Notes: generated by a model from the letters alone, not told the origin. Positions 55,133 to 64,000 are shown, counted from the first letter of the stretch. The stretch: DNA of 64,000 nt from CAIODY01 sp046051225 (GCA_046051225.1 JBJOOR010000005.1:173994-237993); one strand, 5' to 3'. Made by a program: numbers and translations.

Positions 55133-55140
55133 TATTTTTG
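55133..55140 (+). promoter_or_regulatory. Possible -7 box of the OmpA/TSP3 gene
   Basis: TATTTTTG matches the Bacteroidota -7 consensus, about 90 nt upstream of the start. No clear -33 TTTG is at the right distance, so the assignment is tentative. Confidence 0.35.
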
Positions 55141-55229
55141 TAGCTTACATGTATTGTAAATGACTATACAATAGTTCAATATAACCATTAATTAGTTTTA
55201 GAAATTAGAATATAAATTACCCTTTACGA

Positions 55230-57410
55230 ATGAAAAAATTGTTTTTTTTAATTGTGTTTATGTTGCTTGTAGCACCTATTCAGAAAGCATTCTGTCAAGA
55301 AGAGCTGTTGGAAGATGACGCCCAAACAACCATTTCAAAACAACAACAAAAAAAGATTACCAAAGAGGCCGCAAAGGCTAATAAGGGTGCTAAAGGTGCA
55401 ACAAAAAAGGGTGCAAAAGTAGAACCAGCTAAACCAACAACAACTGATGCAACAGATGAAGAGGATGCTACTACAGCCCCAACACCTTCATCAGTTGATA
55501 CCAAAAAAGCCACAAAGGCAAAAGATGATACAAAGAAGCCAGATGAGGTTTCGCCAACACCAACAGCAAAACAGCCTAAATCAATTGATAATTTTGATGA
55601 TGAAGAAGATAAACAACCAGCTGCAAAGCCTACTGTGGTAAATGGAGAAAGAGTTTATATTGTGCCTAATAAAAGTACCAATCCTCCTACAACAGAAATA
55701 TTAGATTCAGTACATCAAGGGAATTTAAATTTGTATCGTCCGTTGGTTGATACACCGTGGGTGGCGGCTAAAAATATGCGCCAAGCAAGAGAATATAAAA
55801 CAGGACAAGATCCTTATCCTGCAAGACCAAAAACAATGTTTGAAGTAGGTGTTAGTATAGGTAATCCTTATTTAAGTAGCGATATTCAAACTTGGTATCG
55901 TTTTGGAAAAACATTAGGTTGGGGCTTATCTTTGAGAAAGGATTTAGGTTATGTTACATCCATTCGAGTTCAATATAATCAAGGAAGAGCTTATGGGATA
56001 GGCTGGAAAGGTAATTACGCTATAAAAAACAATCCTGCACTTACAGGTGGATATGATGCAGCAGTAAATTACTCTACTTTTGCAATTACCCATCCCATTT
56101 ATTTGAATTATATGATAAATTATAAGCAATTGATGGGGCAATTGATTCTCAATTTCAATAACATAAAATTTCATAAAGAAAGAACTCGTTTTTCATTGTA
56201 CGGAATTATTGGTGCAGGGCCATTATTCTATAACACAAGAATAAATCAGTTAGATGCAAATGGTAAAATGTATGACTATAATAAAATAGATGCTTCATTA
56301 GGCAATGACCATGCGAATAGAAAAGATAGAAAAAATCAATTAAAAGCATTGTGGGATGATACATACGAAACCCAAGCTGAAACAGATGCATCATGGAATC
56401 ATGTGGGAGGCAAAGCATCTGGTGGAGAATACAGATGGAGATTGGACGCTGCTATTAATTTAGGAATGGGCGTTGGTATTAGATTATCAAGAAAAATGTC
56501 GTTGAATTTTGAAACCATGCAAACATTTTCTGGTGATGATTTAATGGATGGGCAACGTTGGCAAGAACATAATTTTGCTGATCCAGTTTTATCGCCCAAT
56601 AATGATAATTTGAATTATTCTTCTGTTAGTTTGAATTATAATTTAGGAAAAAAAGCTGCCGAACCTTTATGGTGGCTTAATCCAATTGATAATCAGTTGG
56701 TAGCATTATCCGAAGCTAAAAATAAATTGGCTAAAATTCCTGAATTTACGGATGGCGATAATGATGGTGTGCTCGATTTTTTAGATAGAGAACCAAATAC
56801 GCCTGAAGGTTGTCAAGTTGATACCCATGGTGTGCAACTGGATAGCGATAAAGATGGTATTCCTGATTGTAGAGATAGAGAACCTTTTTCTTTACCTGGT
56901 GCTAAAGTAGATGCTGATGGTGTGGCAGAGAAAAAGAACAATCCAGAAATTGATACCTTAATTGCAAAAGTAAAAGAAATGATTGTTAATGGTGGAAGTG
57001 GTGCTAATGCCACATTTCCAGGTTGGTATTTGCCAATGATTCATTTTGATTTAGATAAAGATTATATTAAACCTGATTTTTACCCTGATATGTTTCACTT
57101 AGCACAAGTGATGAAAATGTATCCTCAAATGAAAGTGTATATTGATGGACATACAGATATTCGCCATTCAAATTCATATAATGAAGATTTATCGCATCGT
57201 AGAGCCGAAAATGCAAAGAATTTCTTAATCAAAAATTATGGTATTGATCCTGAAAGATTAATTGTTCGATTCTTAGGTAAAACTACAAATATGGTAAAAG
57301 ATTTACCTGACCATTATGACCCAAGATTTGAACGAGAACAATATATTAATCGTAGAGTTGAATTTACAGTTGTGCCCGAATCTATGTCGCCACAAACAAG
57401 TCATCAATAA
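55230..57410 (+). CDS. OmpA-family outer-membrane protein with TSP3-like repeats
   Basis: The 726-residue protein has a signal peptide (1-22, ending QKAFCQ). A Lys/Ala/Thr/Pro-rich low-complexity stretch follows (about 35-135), then a beta-barrel-like region (about 200-490, GWGLSLRKDLGYVTSIRVQY) and two calcium-type TSP3-like repeats (DGDNDGVLDFLDREP and DSDKDGIPDCRDREP). The C-terminal OmpA domain has MIHFDLDKDYIKPDF, YIDGHTD and RRAENAKNFL, the parts that bind peptidoglycan. This combination anchors the outer membrane to the wall. The disordered N-terminal segment is unusual for the family. Confidence 0.85.
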   Translation: MKKLFFLIVFMLLVAPIQKAFCQEELLEDDAQTTISKQQQKKITKEAAKANKGAKGATKKGAKVEPAKPTTTDATDEEDATTAPTPSSVDTKKATKAKDDTKKPDEVSPTPTAKQPKSIDNFDDEEDKQPAAKPTVVNGERVYIVPNKSTNPPTTEILDSVHQGNLNLYRPLVDTPWVAAKNMRQAREYKTGQDPYPARPKTMFEVGVSIGNPYLSSDIQTWYRFGKTLGWGLSLRKDLGYVTSIRVQYNQGRAYGIGWKGNYAIKNNPALTGGYDAAVNYSTFAITHPIYLNYMINYKQLMGQLILNFNNIKFHKERTRFSLYGIIGAGPLFYNTRINQLDANGKMYDYNKIDASLGNDHANRKDRKNQLKALWDDTYETQAETDASWNHVGGKASGGEYRWRLDAAINLGMGVGIRLSRKMSLNFETMQTFSGDDLMDGQRWQEHNFADPVLSPNNDNLNYSSVSLNYNLGKKAAEPLWWLNPIDNQLVALSEAKNKLAKIPEFTDGDNDGVLDFLDREPNTPEGCQVDTHGVQLDSDKDGIPDCRDREPFSLPGAKVDADGVAEKKNNPEIDTLIAKVKEMIVNGGSGANATFPGWYLPMIHFDLDKDYIKPDFYPDMFHLAQVMKMYPQMKVYIDGHTDIRHSNSYNEDLSHRRAENAKNFLIKNYGIDPERLIVRFLGKTTNMVKDLPDHYDPRFEREQYINRRVEFTVVPESMSPQTSHQ

Positions 57411-57420
57411 AAAAATATTA

Positions 57421-57467
57421 ATCAACAAAAAAAGGCAATACATTATTTATTGCCTTTTTTTGTTGAT
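57421..57467. terminator. Bidirectional terminator with a perfect 20-bp stem
   Basis: ATCAACAAAAAAAGGCAATA pairs perfectly with TATTGCCTTTTTTTGTTGAT over a 7-nt loop, between convergent OmpA and carbonic anhydrase genes. Confidence 0.9.
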
Positions 57468-57483
57468 GCTTTTTTTCTAAAAT

Positions 57484-58125
57484 TTATAAACCTTGTTTTA
57501 AATCGTATATTTTTCTGATTTTTTTTATCTGCTCTTTCATATTCAGATTTAAATCTACTAGCAAACCATTGTGTAAATCGAATACCCAACCATGCACTTC
57601 AGGAAAGCCACCATTGTACCAGGCCTTTTGCACATGCGATGTTTTTATTACATTAATACATTGCTCAAATACATTTAATTCTACCAAACGGTTATATCGT
57701 AAATGCTCATTTTTTATAGCATCTAATTCGTCTTGATGTAATCTGTATACATCACGTATATTGCGCAGCCAAGCATTTAGTTCACCCATGTCTTGCGATG
57801 TCATGGCAGCTTTTATACCTCCGCACCCATAATGCCCACATACAATGATATGTTTTACTTTTAAATATTCTACTGCGTATTGTATCACCGCATTTACATT
57901 ATGGTCGATACCATTTACCACATTTGCAACGTTGCGATGCACAAATACTTCGCCTGGCTCAAGCCCCATTATTTCGTTGGCTGGTACACGACTATCGCTA
58001 CAACCAATGTACAAATATTCAGGTGTTTGATCTTTAGCTAATTTTTCAAAAAAATCTTTGTCTTTTGCCAATTGTTCATGAACCCATTTTTTATTATTAT
58101 CAAATATTTTTTTGTAGCTACTCAT
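57484..58125 (-). CDS. Beta-class carbonic anhydrase
   Basis: The 213-residue zinc enzyme interconverts CO2 and bicarbonate. The zinc ligands are the Cys in YIGCSDSRVPANE (about residue 42, with the Asp/Arg dyad) and the His and Cys in IVCGHYGCGGIKAAM (about 98-101). The EVFVHRNVANVV stretch and LNVFEQCINVIKTSHVQKAW complete the family pattern. Length and motifs are canonical. It may supply bicarbonate for carboxylases and pH balance. Confidence 0.93.
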   Translation of the reverse strand: MSSYKKIFDNNKKWVHEQLAKDKDFFEKLAKDQTPEYLYIGCSDSRVPANEIMGLEPGEVFVHRNVANVVNGIDHNVNAVIQYAVEYLKVKHIIVCGHYGCGGIKAAMTSQDMGELNAWLRNIRDVYRLHQDELDAIKNEHLRYNRLVELNVFEQCINVIKTSHVQKAWYNGGFPEVHGWVFDLHNGLLVDLNLNMKEQIKKIRKIYDLKQGL

Positions 58126-58193
58126 GTTATGTTTTTATTTTTGTACAAATATAGAAACATAAAAATATTAGAATAGAATGTTTTTGTTTTTAG

Positions 58194-58225
58194 ATTGCTC
58201 ATAAAACTTTTCTTAACTACTTTTG
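58194..58225 (+). promoter_or_regulatory. Probable promoter of the peroxiredoxin gene
   Basis: ATTG at 58194-58197 and TACTTTTG at 58218-58225 are separated by 20 nt, and the start codon follows 22 nt after the -7 box. Confidence 0.5.
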
Positions 58226-58247
58226 TTTTCAATAAAAATAATTAAAA

Positions 58248-58715
58248 ATGACAATACAAAAAGGACAACAAGCGCCCGATTTTACACTGTATAACACAGA
58301 TAAAAATGCAGTAACTTTAAGTGGTTTGAAAGGAAAAAAAGTAGTTCTATTATTTGTGCCTGCTGCTTTTACTGGCACTTGCACTAAAGAACTTTGCAGT
58401 ATTCGTGATGGAATAGGTGCATTTAATAATGTAAATGCTGAAGTGATTGGAATTAGCTGCGATAGCGTATTTGTGTTAGGTAAATGGAAAGAACAAGAAG
58501 GTTTTAATTTTACTTTATTAAGCGATTTTAACAAAGAGGTATCTACATTGTATGGTGTTGATTATGCTAAAGGTATTTTCCCTGCTGGTATGTATGGGCA
58601 TAGCAAGCGCAGTGCATTTGCGATTGATGAAAATGGCGTAGTACAATATGCTGAAGTATTAGAAATAGCATCTGAATTACCAAATTTTGCTGCAATAATG
58701 GCCGCATTAAATTAA
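58248..58715 (+). CDS. Peroxiredoxin (BCP/AhpE-like redoxin)
   Basis: The 155-residue thioredoxin-fold peroxidase reduces hydroperoxides. The peroxidatic Cys lies in PAAFTGTCTKELC (about residue 45), which fits the PxxxTxxC motif. A second Cys five residues later is the position of the resolving Cys in BCP-type enzymes. It starts with KGQQAPDFTLYNTDKNAVTL. The gene is monocistronic between its own promoter and a strong terminator. The electron donor cannot be told. Confidence 0.9.
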   Translation: MTIQKGQQAPDFTLYNTDKNAVTLSGLKGKKVVLLFVPAAFTGTCTKELCSIRDGIGAFNNVNAEVIGISCDSVFVLGKWKEQEGFNFTLLSDFNKEVSTLYGVDYAKGIFPAGMYGHSKRSAFAIDENGVVQYAEVLEIASELPNFAAIMAALN

Positions 58716-58727
58716 TTTTTTTTGATA

Positions 58728-58766
58728 AAAAAAGCCTGACTGTTACAATTTCAGTCAGGCTTTTTT
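58728..58766 (+). terminator. Terminator after the peroxiredoxin gene
   Basis: AAAAAAGCCTGACTG pairs perfectly with CAGTCAGGCTTTTTT over a 9-nt loop. It ends only 10 nt before the next start codon. Confidence 0.88.
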
Positions 58767-58776
58767 ATTTTGAATT

Positions 58777-59487
58777 ATGAAAAATATTGGGCTTATTGCT
58801 GTGATACTTTTTGTTTTTTGGGCATTTAACTCAAATGCTCAAATAAATGATTTACAGGGCTATTCACTTAAGGGAAAAGTAAAAAGAATTATTAGTCTTA
58901 AATATGATAATGTTTTATTTTTTAATGGTGAATGGCAACCTTATGATAGTACTGATTTGGCTGGAGCAACTTCTGAACATTTTAATTTGGCTGGAAATAT
59001 TGATACTACATTAACTGAATTAGTTGATTCAAGCGGATACAGCAATCAATTTCTACTTGTTAATGAATATATTGAGAACCGAAAAATTGCTTCAAAATAT
59101 TTCAATCAGCGGAAGAAATTAATCGAAAAAGATTCTTACAAATGGGTTGATGATAGCACTTATGAAATTACTACACTTGATTCAACAGGGAAGATGATTA
59201 TGATAACAAAATCATGGTATCATAAGGATGGTAAAGAATACAAAACTGAATATAAGCGATTTAAAAAGAATGAAATTTTCACTCAAGAAAAATATATTTG
59301 CTTTTATGATTCAAAAGGGCATTTAAGGCAAGCAAATTATGATGACGAAAAATTAAAAACTAAATACACCATTCTGTATTCTTTGATTGATATGGATGAG
59401 AAAGAAAATTGTGTAAAAGCTATTTTGCTTAATGCAACTGATTGTACGGTTAAAGAATTAGTAATCAGAAAGATTGAATATTACTAG
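58777..59487 (+). CDS. Secreted protein of unknown function
   Basis: The 236-residue protein has a signal peptide (1-21, ending AFNSNAQ). The mature part is rich in Lys, Tyr and Asp, with repeated short strands such as SYKWVDDSTYEITTLDSTGK, SWYHKDGKEYKTEYKRF and KYICFYDSKGHLRQANYDD. This has the look of repeating YD/MORN-like hairpins, without a clear family match. The start follows the peroxiredoxin terminator by 10 nt, so its promoter must overlap that terminator or the gene depends on readthrough. Confidence 0.6.
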   Translation: MKNIGLIAVILFVFWAFNSNAQINDLQGYSLKGKVKRIISLKYDNVLFFNGEWQPYDSTDLAGATSEHFNLAGNIDTTLTELVDSSGYSNQFLLVNEYIENRKIASKYFNQRKKLIEKDSYKWVDDSTYEITTLDSTGKMIMITKSWYHKDGKEYKTEYKRFKKNEIFTQEKYICFYDSKGHLRQANYDDEKLKTKYTILYSLIDMDEKENCVKAILLNATDCTVKELVIRKIEYY

Positions 59488-60002
59488 ATTAAAAGAGTTT
59501 CTGAAACTACTAAGTTTTGTCATACCAACATATTGTGGTTGCAATGTGGTAGGTTTATTTTTTAAACAAAGAATTTAATAGCAATATATCTTTTATCTCA
59601 TTTCACATTTTTCATGATGGTTGTAAACTATGCTCGAACCTTTTTAAAAATGGAGAAAATTTATTCAATATACTTCTTCGAAAATTATTATCCCTTTGTA
59701 TTGTAGAGGAGGGTAAGGGTGAGGTTGCAAAAAAAGAATTTCCGAAGAAGTCTATTGCCTGCAAAGCTGCTTTCCAATTGTATTTTACTGCAATAAATAA
59801 CTTTGGCTATAAGAGCAAAATGTCGGTGAAAAATAAAAAGATAGTTGTGTAAAGTTTCATACTAAGGTTATAGATTAAGGCTTTTAATAGTAATAGAACA
59901 GAGATATAGTGCGACACAAACCACACCAGAAATTACCATGTATATCAGTTTTTTTATGCTATATTTTTAATAGTAAAGTTCGTTAAACTTTCTTTTTATA
60001 GA
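59488..60002. other. Gene-poor region holding a small palindromic element
   Basis: About 515 nt between the secreted-protein gene and the small membrane ORF. Apart from the palindromic element at 59666-59757, I see no frame of useful length and no RNA gene. Confidence 0.5.
59666..59757. repeat. MITE-like palindromic element (92 bp)
   Basis: The ends CAATATACTTCTTCGAAAAT and on to TATT at 59666-59689 match the reverse complement of 59734-59757 at 21 of 24 positions. The central 44 nt contains a purine-rich GAGGAGGGTAAGGGTGAGG. It is non-coding, and the size and shape suit a miniature transposable element or REP-like unit. It was found once in this window. Confidence 0.5.
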
Positions 60003-60035
60003 ATGAACACTAATTTTGTTAGTACAACTTTTTAG

Positions 60036-60305
60036 TTGCCGAAGTTCAACCAACTTCATATTTTAAAAAATTATTACTTGGGCAATTGTTTAGCATTTTT
60101 TTTCATCAGTACTGTTGCATGGCTATTGTTTAAATATTACACCCCATTAAGAATTGAAAATGTAAAAAAAAGTTATGAAGGAAAAAATATACTTTCAGCA
60201 ATAAGAGTTATTATCATTGTTAGTATTTATTTAATTATTCTTATTATAGCGCCATTTGTGTTAGAAAAAATACATCAATATATTAATATTCATCCTTACT
60301 CATAA
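60036..60305 (+). CDS. Small two-helix membrane ORF of unknown function
   Basis: From a TTG at 60036 the ORF gives 89 residues with two hydrophobic segments (LAFFFISTVAWLLFKYY and VIIIVSIYLIILIIAPFVL). An ATG lies 33 nt upstream in the same frame (60003), but a TAG at 60033-60035 separates them. The gene may have lost its start by a nonsense change, or it may use the TTG. No family was recognised. Confidence 0.3.
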   Translation: MPKFNQLHILKNYYLGNCLAFFFISTVAWLLFKYYTPLRIENVKKSYEGKNILSAIRVIIIVSIYLIILIIAPFVLEKIHQYINIHPYS

Positions 60306-60430
60306 AATCTATTTCGCTTAAGAAGAGCCAAGTGTATAGCAACTTTCAATGCTATGGTTTTTTGAAACAAAATATAACAACACTTGATGCGACAAAATTA
60401 AATTGTATTCTGATAATTAAATAAAATATA

Positions 60431-60466
60431 AAACGCCCAACCATTTCTGATTGAGCGTTTATTTTT
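60431..60466. terminator. Likely bidirectional terminator upstream of the clpB stop
   Basis: AAACGC(C)CAA pairs with TTGAGCGTTT with one mismatch, with T-rich tracts on both sides. It lies between the small membrane ORF and the end of clpB. Confidence 0.5.
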
Positions 60467-60499
60467 TCAATTAGCATATTATCACACATCATCACATTG

Positions 60500-63091
60500 T
60501 TATCTCACCACCACCAATCCATCAAACACATCCACCAACAAAGGTTTGCTCTTATCAATTTTGCCTTCCAAAATCTTTTTACTCAAGGCATTGGTGATTT
60601 CTTTTTGAATCAATCGTTTCAAAGGTCGTGCGCCAAATTGAGGCTCGAAGCCATTTTCAGCCAAATAATTCAAAGCATAATCGGTTAATTCTAATTTCAA
60701 ATCTTGCTCTGCCAATTTCTTTTTTAAATCAGTCAATTGTATTTCGATGATGTGTTTAATCTCCGATTTCAATAAGGGTTTGAAAACTAAAATCTCATCC
60801 ACTCTGTTTAAAAATTCAGGTCGCAAAGTTGCTTTCAACAATACCATGATTTCTGATTTGGTAGCATCATAAGCCTTTTGTATAGCGGCTTCTGTTTCTA
60901 CCTTTTCAAAATTTTCTTGAATAATGTTGCTTCCCAAATTGCTCGTCATGATGATAATGGTATTTTTAAAATTCACCGTTCTACCTTTGTTGTCGGTCAA
61001 TCTTCCATCATCTAAAACTTGTAGCAAAATATTAAAAACATCAGGATGTGCTTTTTCAATTTCATCCAACAACACCACCGAATAAGGCTTTCGGCGAACC
61101 GCTTCGGTTAATTGTCCACCTTCATCATAACCTACATAACCCGGAGGTGCACCAACCAAGCGACTTACAGCATGTTTCTCTTGATATTCACTCATGTCAA
61201 TTCGGGTCATCATGCTTTCATCATCAAACAAATATTCGGCTAAAGCTTTTGCCAATTCTGTTTTGCCCACACCTGTTGAACCCAAGAAAATAAACGAGCC
61301 AATTGGTTTTTTCAAATCGTTCAAACCTGCTCTGCTTCGGCGTATGGCATCAGCCACAGCCACAATGGCTTCATCTTGCCCAACCACACGTTTGTGCAAT
61401 TCATCTTCTAAGTGCAATAATTTTTCACGTTCGCTTTGCAACATTTTTGAAACAGGAATGCCCGTAGCTTTCGCCACACTTTCGGCAATATCTTCGGCAT
61501 CCACTTCTTCTTTCAACATTCTTTTGCCGCTATCCAATTTTTCTAAATCCAATTCTAATTGATGTTGCTTGCTTTCTGTTTCTTTTATTTTTCCATAACG
61601 AATCTCTGCAACCCTGCCATAATCGCCACTTCGCTCGGCTTGTTCGGCTTCTAATTTGAATGCTTCAATTTCTTTTTTCGATTGTTGAATAGCATCCACA
61701 ATCTTTTTTTCGTTTTGCCATTTCGCTTTTAACGAATCTCTTTCAGCAGAAAAATTGGCGATGGATTCATTCAACTCTTTTAATTTTTTATCGTCTTTTT
61801 CTCTTTTGATTGCTTCCCGTTCAATTTCTAACTGACGAATTTTTCGTTCCAATTCATCCAATTCTTCGGGCAACGAATCCATCTCTAATCGAAGCTTGGC
61901 GGCACTTTCATCCATTAAGTCAATGGCTTTATCAGGCAAAAATCTGTCGGTGATATAACGGCTTGATAATTCCACTGCAGCAATAATCGCTTCATCTTTA
62001 ATGCGAACTTTATGATGCGTTTCATATCTTTCTTTCAATCCACGAAGAATTGAAATCGCATCTTCATTGGTTGGTTCGTCAATGAAAACCTTTTGGAATC
62101 GGCGTTCCAAGGCTTTATCTTTTTCAAAATATTTTTGATACTCATTCAAAGTAGTGGCACCAACTGCTCTTAATTCGCCACGAGCCAACGCAGGTTTTAA
62201 AATATTTGCCGCATCCATTGCGCCTTCTGTTGCGCCAACACCAACAAGTGTGTGGATTTCATCAATAAACAAAATGATATTGCCATCGCTTTCGGTTACT
62301 TCTTTCACCACAGCTTTCAAGCGTTCTTCAAATTCACCACGATATTTTGCGCCAGCCATTAATGCGCCCATATCCAATGCGTAAATTATTTTTCCTTTCA
62401 AGTTTTCAGGAATATCGCCATTTACAATTCGGTGCGCAATGCCTTCTGCAATCGCTGTTTTGCCCACACCAGGTTCACCAACTAAAATCGGATTGTTCTT
62501 TGTTCTTCGAGATAAAATATGCAGCGTTCTTCTGATTTCTTCATCACGACCAATCACTGGGTCGAGCTTTCCTGCGGCTGCTAATTCGTTTAAATTTTTT
62601 GCGTACTTCTGCAACGAATTGTACTGTGCATCAGCATTTTGAGAAGTTACAGTGCTGCCTTTTCGTAAATCTAAAATGGCAGTTTTTAAATTCTTTTCGT
62701 TCAAACCTTCTTCTTTCAAAAGCTTGGAAACCGCATCATTGGTGGATAATAAGCCCAACAATAAATGTTCAACGCTTACAAATTCATCTTTAAAATCTTT
62801 CAAAAAAGAATTTGATTTCATTAAAACGGAATTCAAATCTCGTGACAATGCTTGTCCACCTTCGGTTGAAGTAGTTGGTAATTTATTTACCAAATCCTGA
62901 TTTCGTTTTTCAATCGAAACAATATTGGCGTTGTTTTTTTTCAGCAAATATTCCATCGTGTCTTCGCTTTCTGTCAACAAAGCATCAAGCAAATGCGAAG
63001 TTTCAATTTGTGGATTTTTTAAGTTGAAAGCCTCTTGCTGTGCGGCTTGCACCACTTCTTGGGCTTTGATGGTAAAGTTGTTGAGATTCAT
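60500..63091 (-). CDS. clpB: ATP-dependent chaperone ClpB
   Basis: This hexameric AAA+ disaggregase works with DnaK. From the ATG at 63091 it has 863 residues: an N-domain (MNLNNFTIKAQEVVQ), a first AAA+ module with Walker A GEPGVGKTAIAEG, and then a long coiled-coil middle domain (LERKIRQLEIEREAIKRE and onward). A second AAA+ module has Walker A GSTGVGKTELAKA and Walker B VVLLDEIEKAH, followed by the C-terminal small domain. The coiled coil separates it from ClpA and ClpC. A frame extends 30 codons upstream, but this methionine matches family N-termini. No CIRCE-like inverted repeat was seen upstream. Confidence 0.95.
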   Translation of the reverse strand: MNLNNFTIKAQEVVQAAQQEAFNLKNPQIETSHLLDALLTESEDTMEYLLKKNNANIVSIEKRNQDLVNKLPTTSTEGGQALSRDLNSVLMKSNSFLKDFKDEFVSVEHLLLGLLSTNDAVSKLLKEEGLNEKNLKTAILDLRKGSTVTSQNADAQYNSLQKYAKNLNELAAAGKLDPVIGRDEEIRRTLHILSRRTKNNPILVGEPGVGKTAIAEGIAHRIVNGDIPENLKGKIIYALDMGALMAGAKYRGEFEERLKAVVKEVTESDGNIILFIDEIHTLVGVGATEGAMDAANILKPALARGELRAVGATTLNEYQKYFEKDKALERRFQKVFIDEPTNEDAISILRGLKERYETHHKVRIKDEAIIAAVELSSRYITDRFLPDKAIDLMDESAAKLRLEMDSLPEELDELERKIRQLEIEREAIKREKDDKKLKELNESIANFSAERDSLKAKWQNEKKIVDAIQQSKKEIEAFKLEAEQAERSGDYGRVAEIRYGKIKETESKQHQLELDLEKLDSGKRMLKEEVDAEDIAESVAKATGIPVSKMLQSEREKLLHLEDELHKRVVGQDEAIVAVADAIRRSRAGLNDLKKPIGSFIFLGSTGVGKTELAKALAEYLFDDESMMTRIDMSEYQEKHAVSRLVGAPPGYVGYDEGGQLTEAVRRKPYSVVLLDEIEKAHPDVFNILLQVLDDGRLTDNKGRTVNFKNTIIIMTSNLGSNIIQENFEKVETEAAIQKAYDATKSEIMVLLKATLRPEFLNRVDEILVFKPLLKSEIKHIIEIQLTDLKKKLAEQDLKLELTDYALNYLAENGFEPQFGARPLKRLIQKEITNALSKKILEGKIDKSKPLLVDVFDGLVVVR

Positions 63092-63322
63092 TTTTTGTAA
63101 TTTTATTTTTGAAAAGTCATTTGTCATTGGTAAATACAATTGCATTTTACTAATGACAAATGACTGATGACGATTGACCAACGAGCAACAAACTAACCAT
63201 TTAATTTAACAAGAAACAATGACAGAAATCATTGAGCAAAGCGGAAAGAGTGGCGGTTGAAAAATATTTTTTCGGAAAGAGTGGCAATTTTATTTTAAGA
63301 TAAAACCTTTTTACTTTTGTTT

Positions 63323-64000
63323 ATGAATAATATCAAAATTCCGTTTGCATTAGAACATGGCACAAATGACATAATTGAGGCAACGAAAAATGATGACCGA
63401 AAATGTTACTGCCCAGAATGTAAAGAAGATTTAGTTTATGTGAATAAAGAAGAGAATAAACAAACTCCACATTTTAGACATTACCCTGAAAGTAAATGCA
63501 CATCGAATACCGAAACTTTAGTTCATTTGCTAGCAAAAAAAATTCTAAATAAAGCAAACCAAATAAGAATTCCAGCAGTTACGACTAATTGTATAAACAA
63601 AGATTCAAGAGAAAAAATTCGTATTGGAATAAGAAATTATTTTAGTGAAAATAACTTTGAAAGTGAATTTTATAGTTTACTAAACAAAGAGCTTCTATTA
63701 CAAAATGAAAAATTAATTAAAATTGAAAAAGTATCAATCGAACAATATTTTAAGACAAGTGCTGATGATGTAAAAATTGATGTTGTGATTGAAAGTAGTG
63801 GGAAGAAACTTTTTATTGAACCCTTTTTTTCTAGCAAAATTGATGATGATAAACGCAAGAAACTTGCTTTGCTCGGAATCACAACTATATCAATAGATTT
63901 GCTGTCATTTATTAAAACCAAAGGGTTTCTTTATTCAATCAAGCAGTTAGAAAATTATTTAATTGAAGATGTAAATGGTAAATCTTGGGAACTTATTACC
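63323..64000 (+). CDS. CoiA-like / zinc-finger nuclease-like protein, N-terminal part
   Basis: The gene starts at 63323 and stays open for 226 codons to the window edge. The N-terminal part has a zinc-finger-like CYCPECKEDL pair and HFRHYPESKC near 46-58, as in competence protein CoiA-like proteins. A later stretch VKIDVVIESSGKKLFIEPFF resembles the PD-(D/E)xK nuclease core with its acidic residues. A TACTTTTG box at 63312-63319 lies only 3 nt upstream of this ATG, so the promoter or start may be set differently. The C-terminus is missing. Confidence 0.6.
   Translation, partial: MNNIKIPFALEHGTNDIIEATKNDDRKCYCPECKEDLVYVNKEENKQTPHFRHYPESKCTSNTETLVHLLAKKILNKANQIRIPAVTTNCINKDSREKIRIGIRNYFSENNFESEFYSLLNKELLLQNEKLIKIEKVSIEQYFKTSADDVKIDVVIESSGKKLFIEPFFSSKIDDDKRKKLALLGITTISIDLLSFIKTKGFLYSIKQLENYLIEDVNGKSWELIT

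Noticed and set aside
61048..62900. Plus-strand ORFs inside clpB
   Set aside because: They are antisense shadows of a highly conserved gene with canonical motifs on the minus strand.

Overview
The window is AT-rich DNA from a member of the Bacteroidota, probably an uncultured relative of the Chitinophagales/Sphingobacteriales. The evidence is type IX secretion (T9SS) C-terminal sorting domains of type A and type B, SprB-like repeats, an exbB-exbD-exbD-tonB operon, promoters with the Bacteroidota -33 TTTG / -7 TAnnTTTG pattern, a Leu tRNA without encoded CCA, and many isolated genes separated by perfect bidirectional hairpin terminators. No rRNA, CRISPR array, intact insertion sequence or prophage was seen.

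Layout. 1-4.4 kb: end of a T9SS cargo gene, the TonB energising operon, a YkuK-like RNase H-fold gene and ribosomal protein L31 type B. 4.5-14 kb: a signalling locus with a TPR histidine kinase, a 7TMR-DISM histidine kinase, a REC-HisKA-HATPase-REC hybrid, a free Hpt protein and a response regulator that ends in a membrane anchor. Two membrane proteins and a ParE-type toxin-antitoxin pair interrupt it. 14-25.9 kb: a cystathionine beta-synthase-like enzyme, tsaC, an HU-SPOR protein, a delta-60-repeat secreted protein, a small secreted-protein locus with duplicated relics, a frameshifted di-haem peroxidase, Kdo transferase, a SET protein and an SprB/PKD surface protein. 26-41 kb: two paralogous secreted proteins, ispD, queA, a serine hydrolase, an RRM protein and a 2394-residue repeat surface protein. 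41-47 kb: a possibly chimeric outer membrane protein gene, then a six-gene minus-strand operon (LegC-type aminotransferase, YbjQ, AlkD, nucleotide-sugar dehydratase, sugar transferase, MurB). 47-58.7 kb: a TMTC-like TPR membrane protein with thiD, tRNA-Leu(CAA), a porin, a beta-oxidation pair split by an S23 four-helix-bundle gene, an OmpA/TSP3 protein, carbonic anhydrase and peroxiredoxin. 58.7-64 kb: unknown secreted and membrane ORFs, a MITE-like palindrome, clpB, and the start of a CoiA-like gene cut by the window edge.

How the genes fit together. The two sensor kinases, the hybrid kinase, the Hpt and the tethered receiver look like one branched phosphorelay. The dehydratase, aminotransferase and phosphoglycosyltransferase can make and attach a 4-amino-4,6-dideoxy sugar to a lipid carrier, which suggests glycan or glycoprotein synthesis. 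Several large T9SS cargo proteins decorate the surface.

The signals most worth checking are the tethered receiver in the phosphorelay, the S23 gene between imperfect 27-bp inverted repeats inside the fad operon, the 2394-residue protein with an in-frame 957-bp duplicated supermodule, the 92-bp palindromic element near 59.7 kb, and the relic or chimeric loci at 19.2-19.6 kb and 41-41.9 kb.
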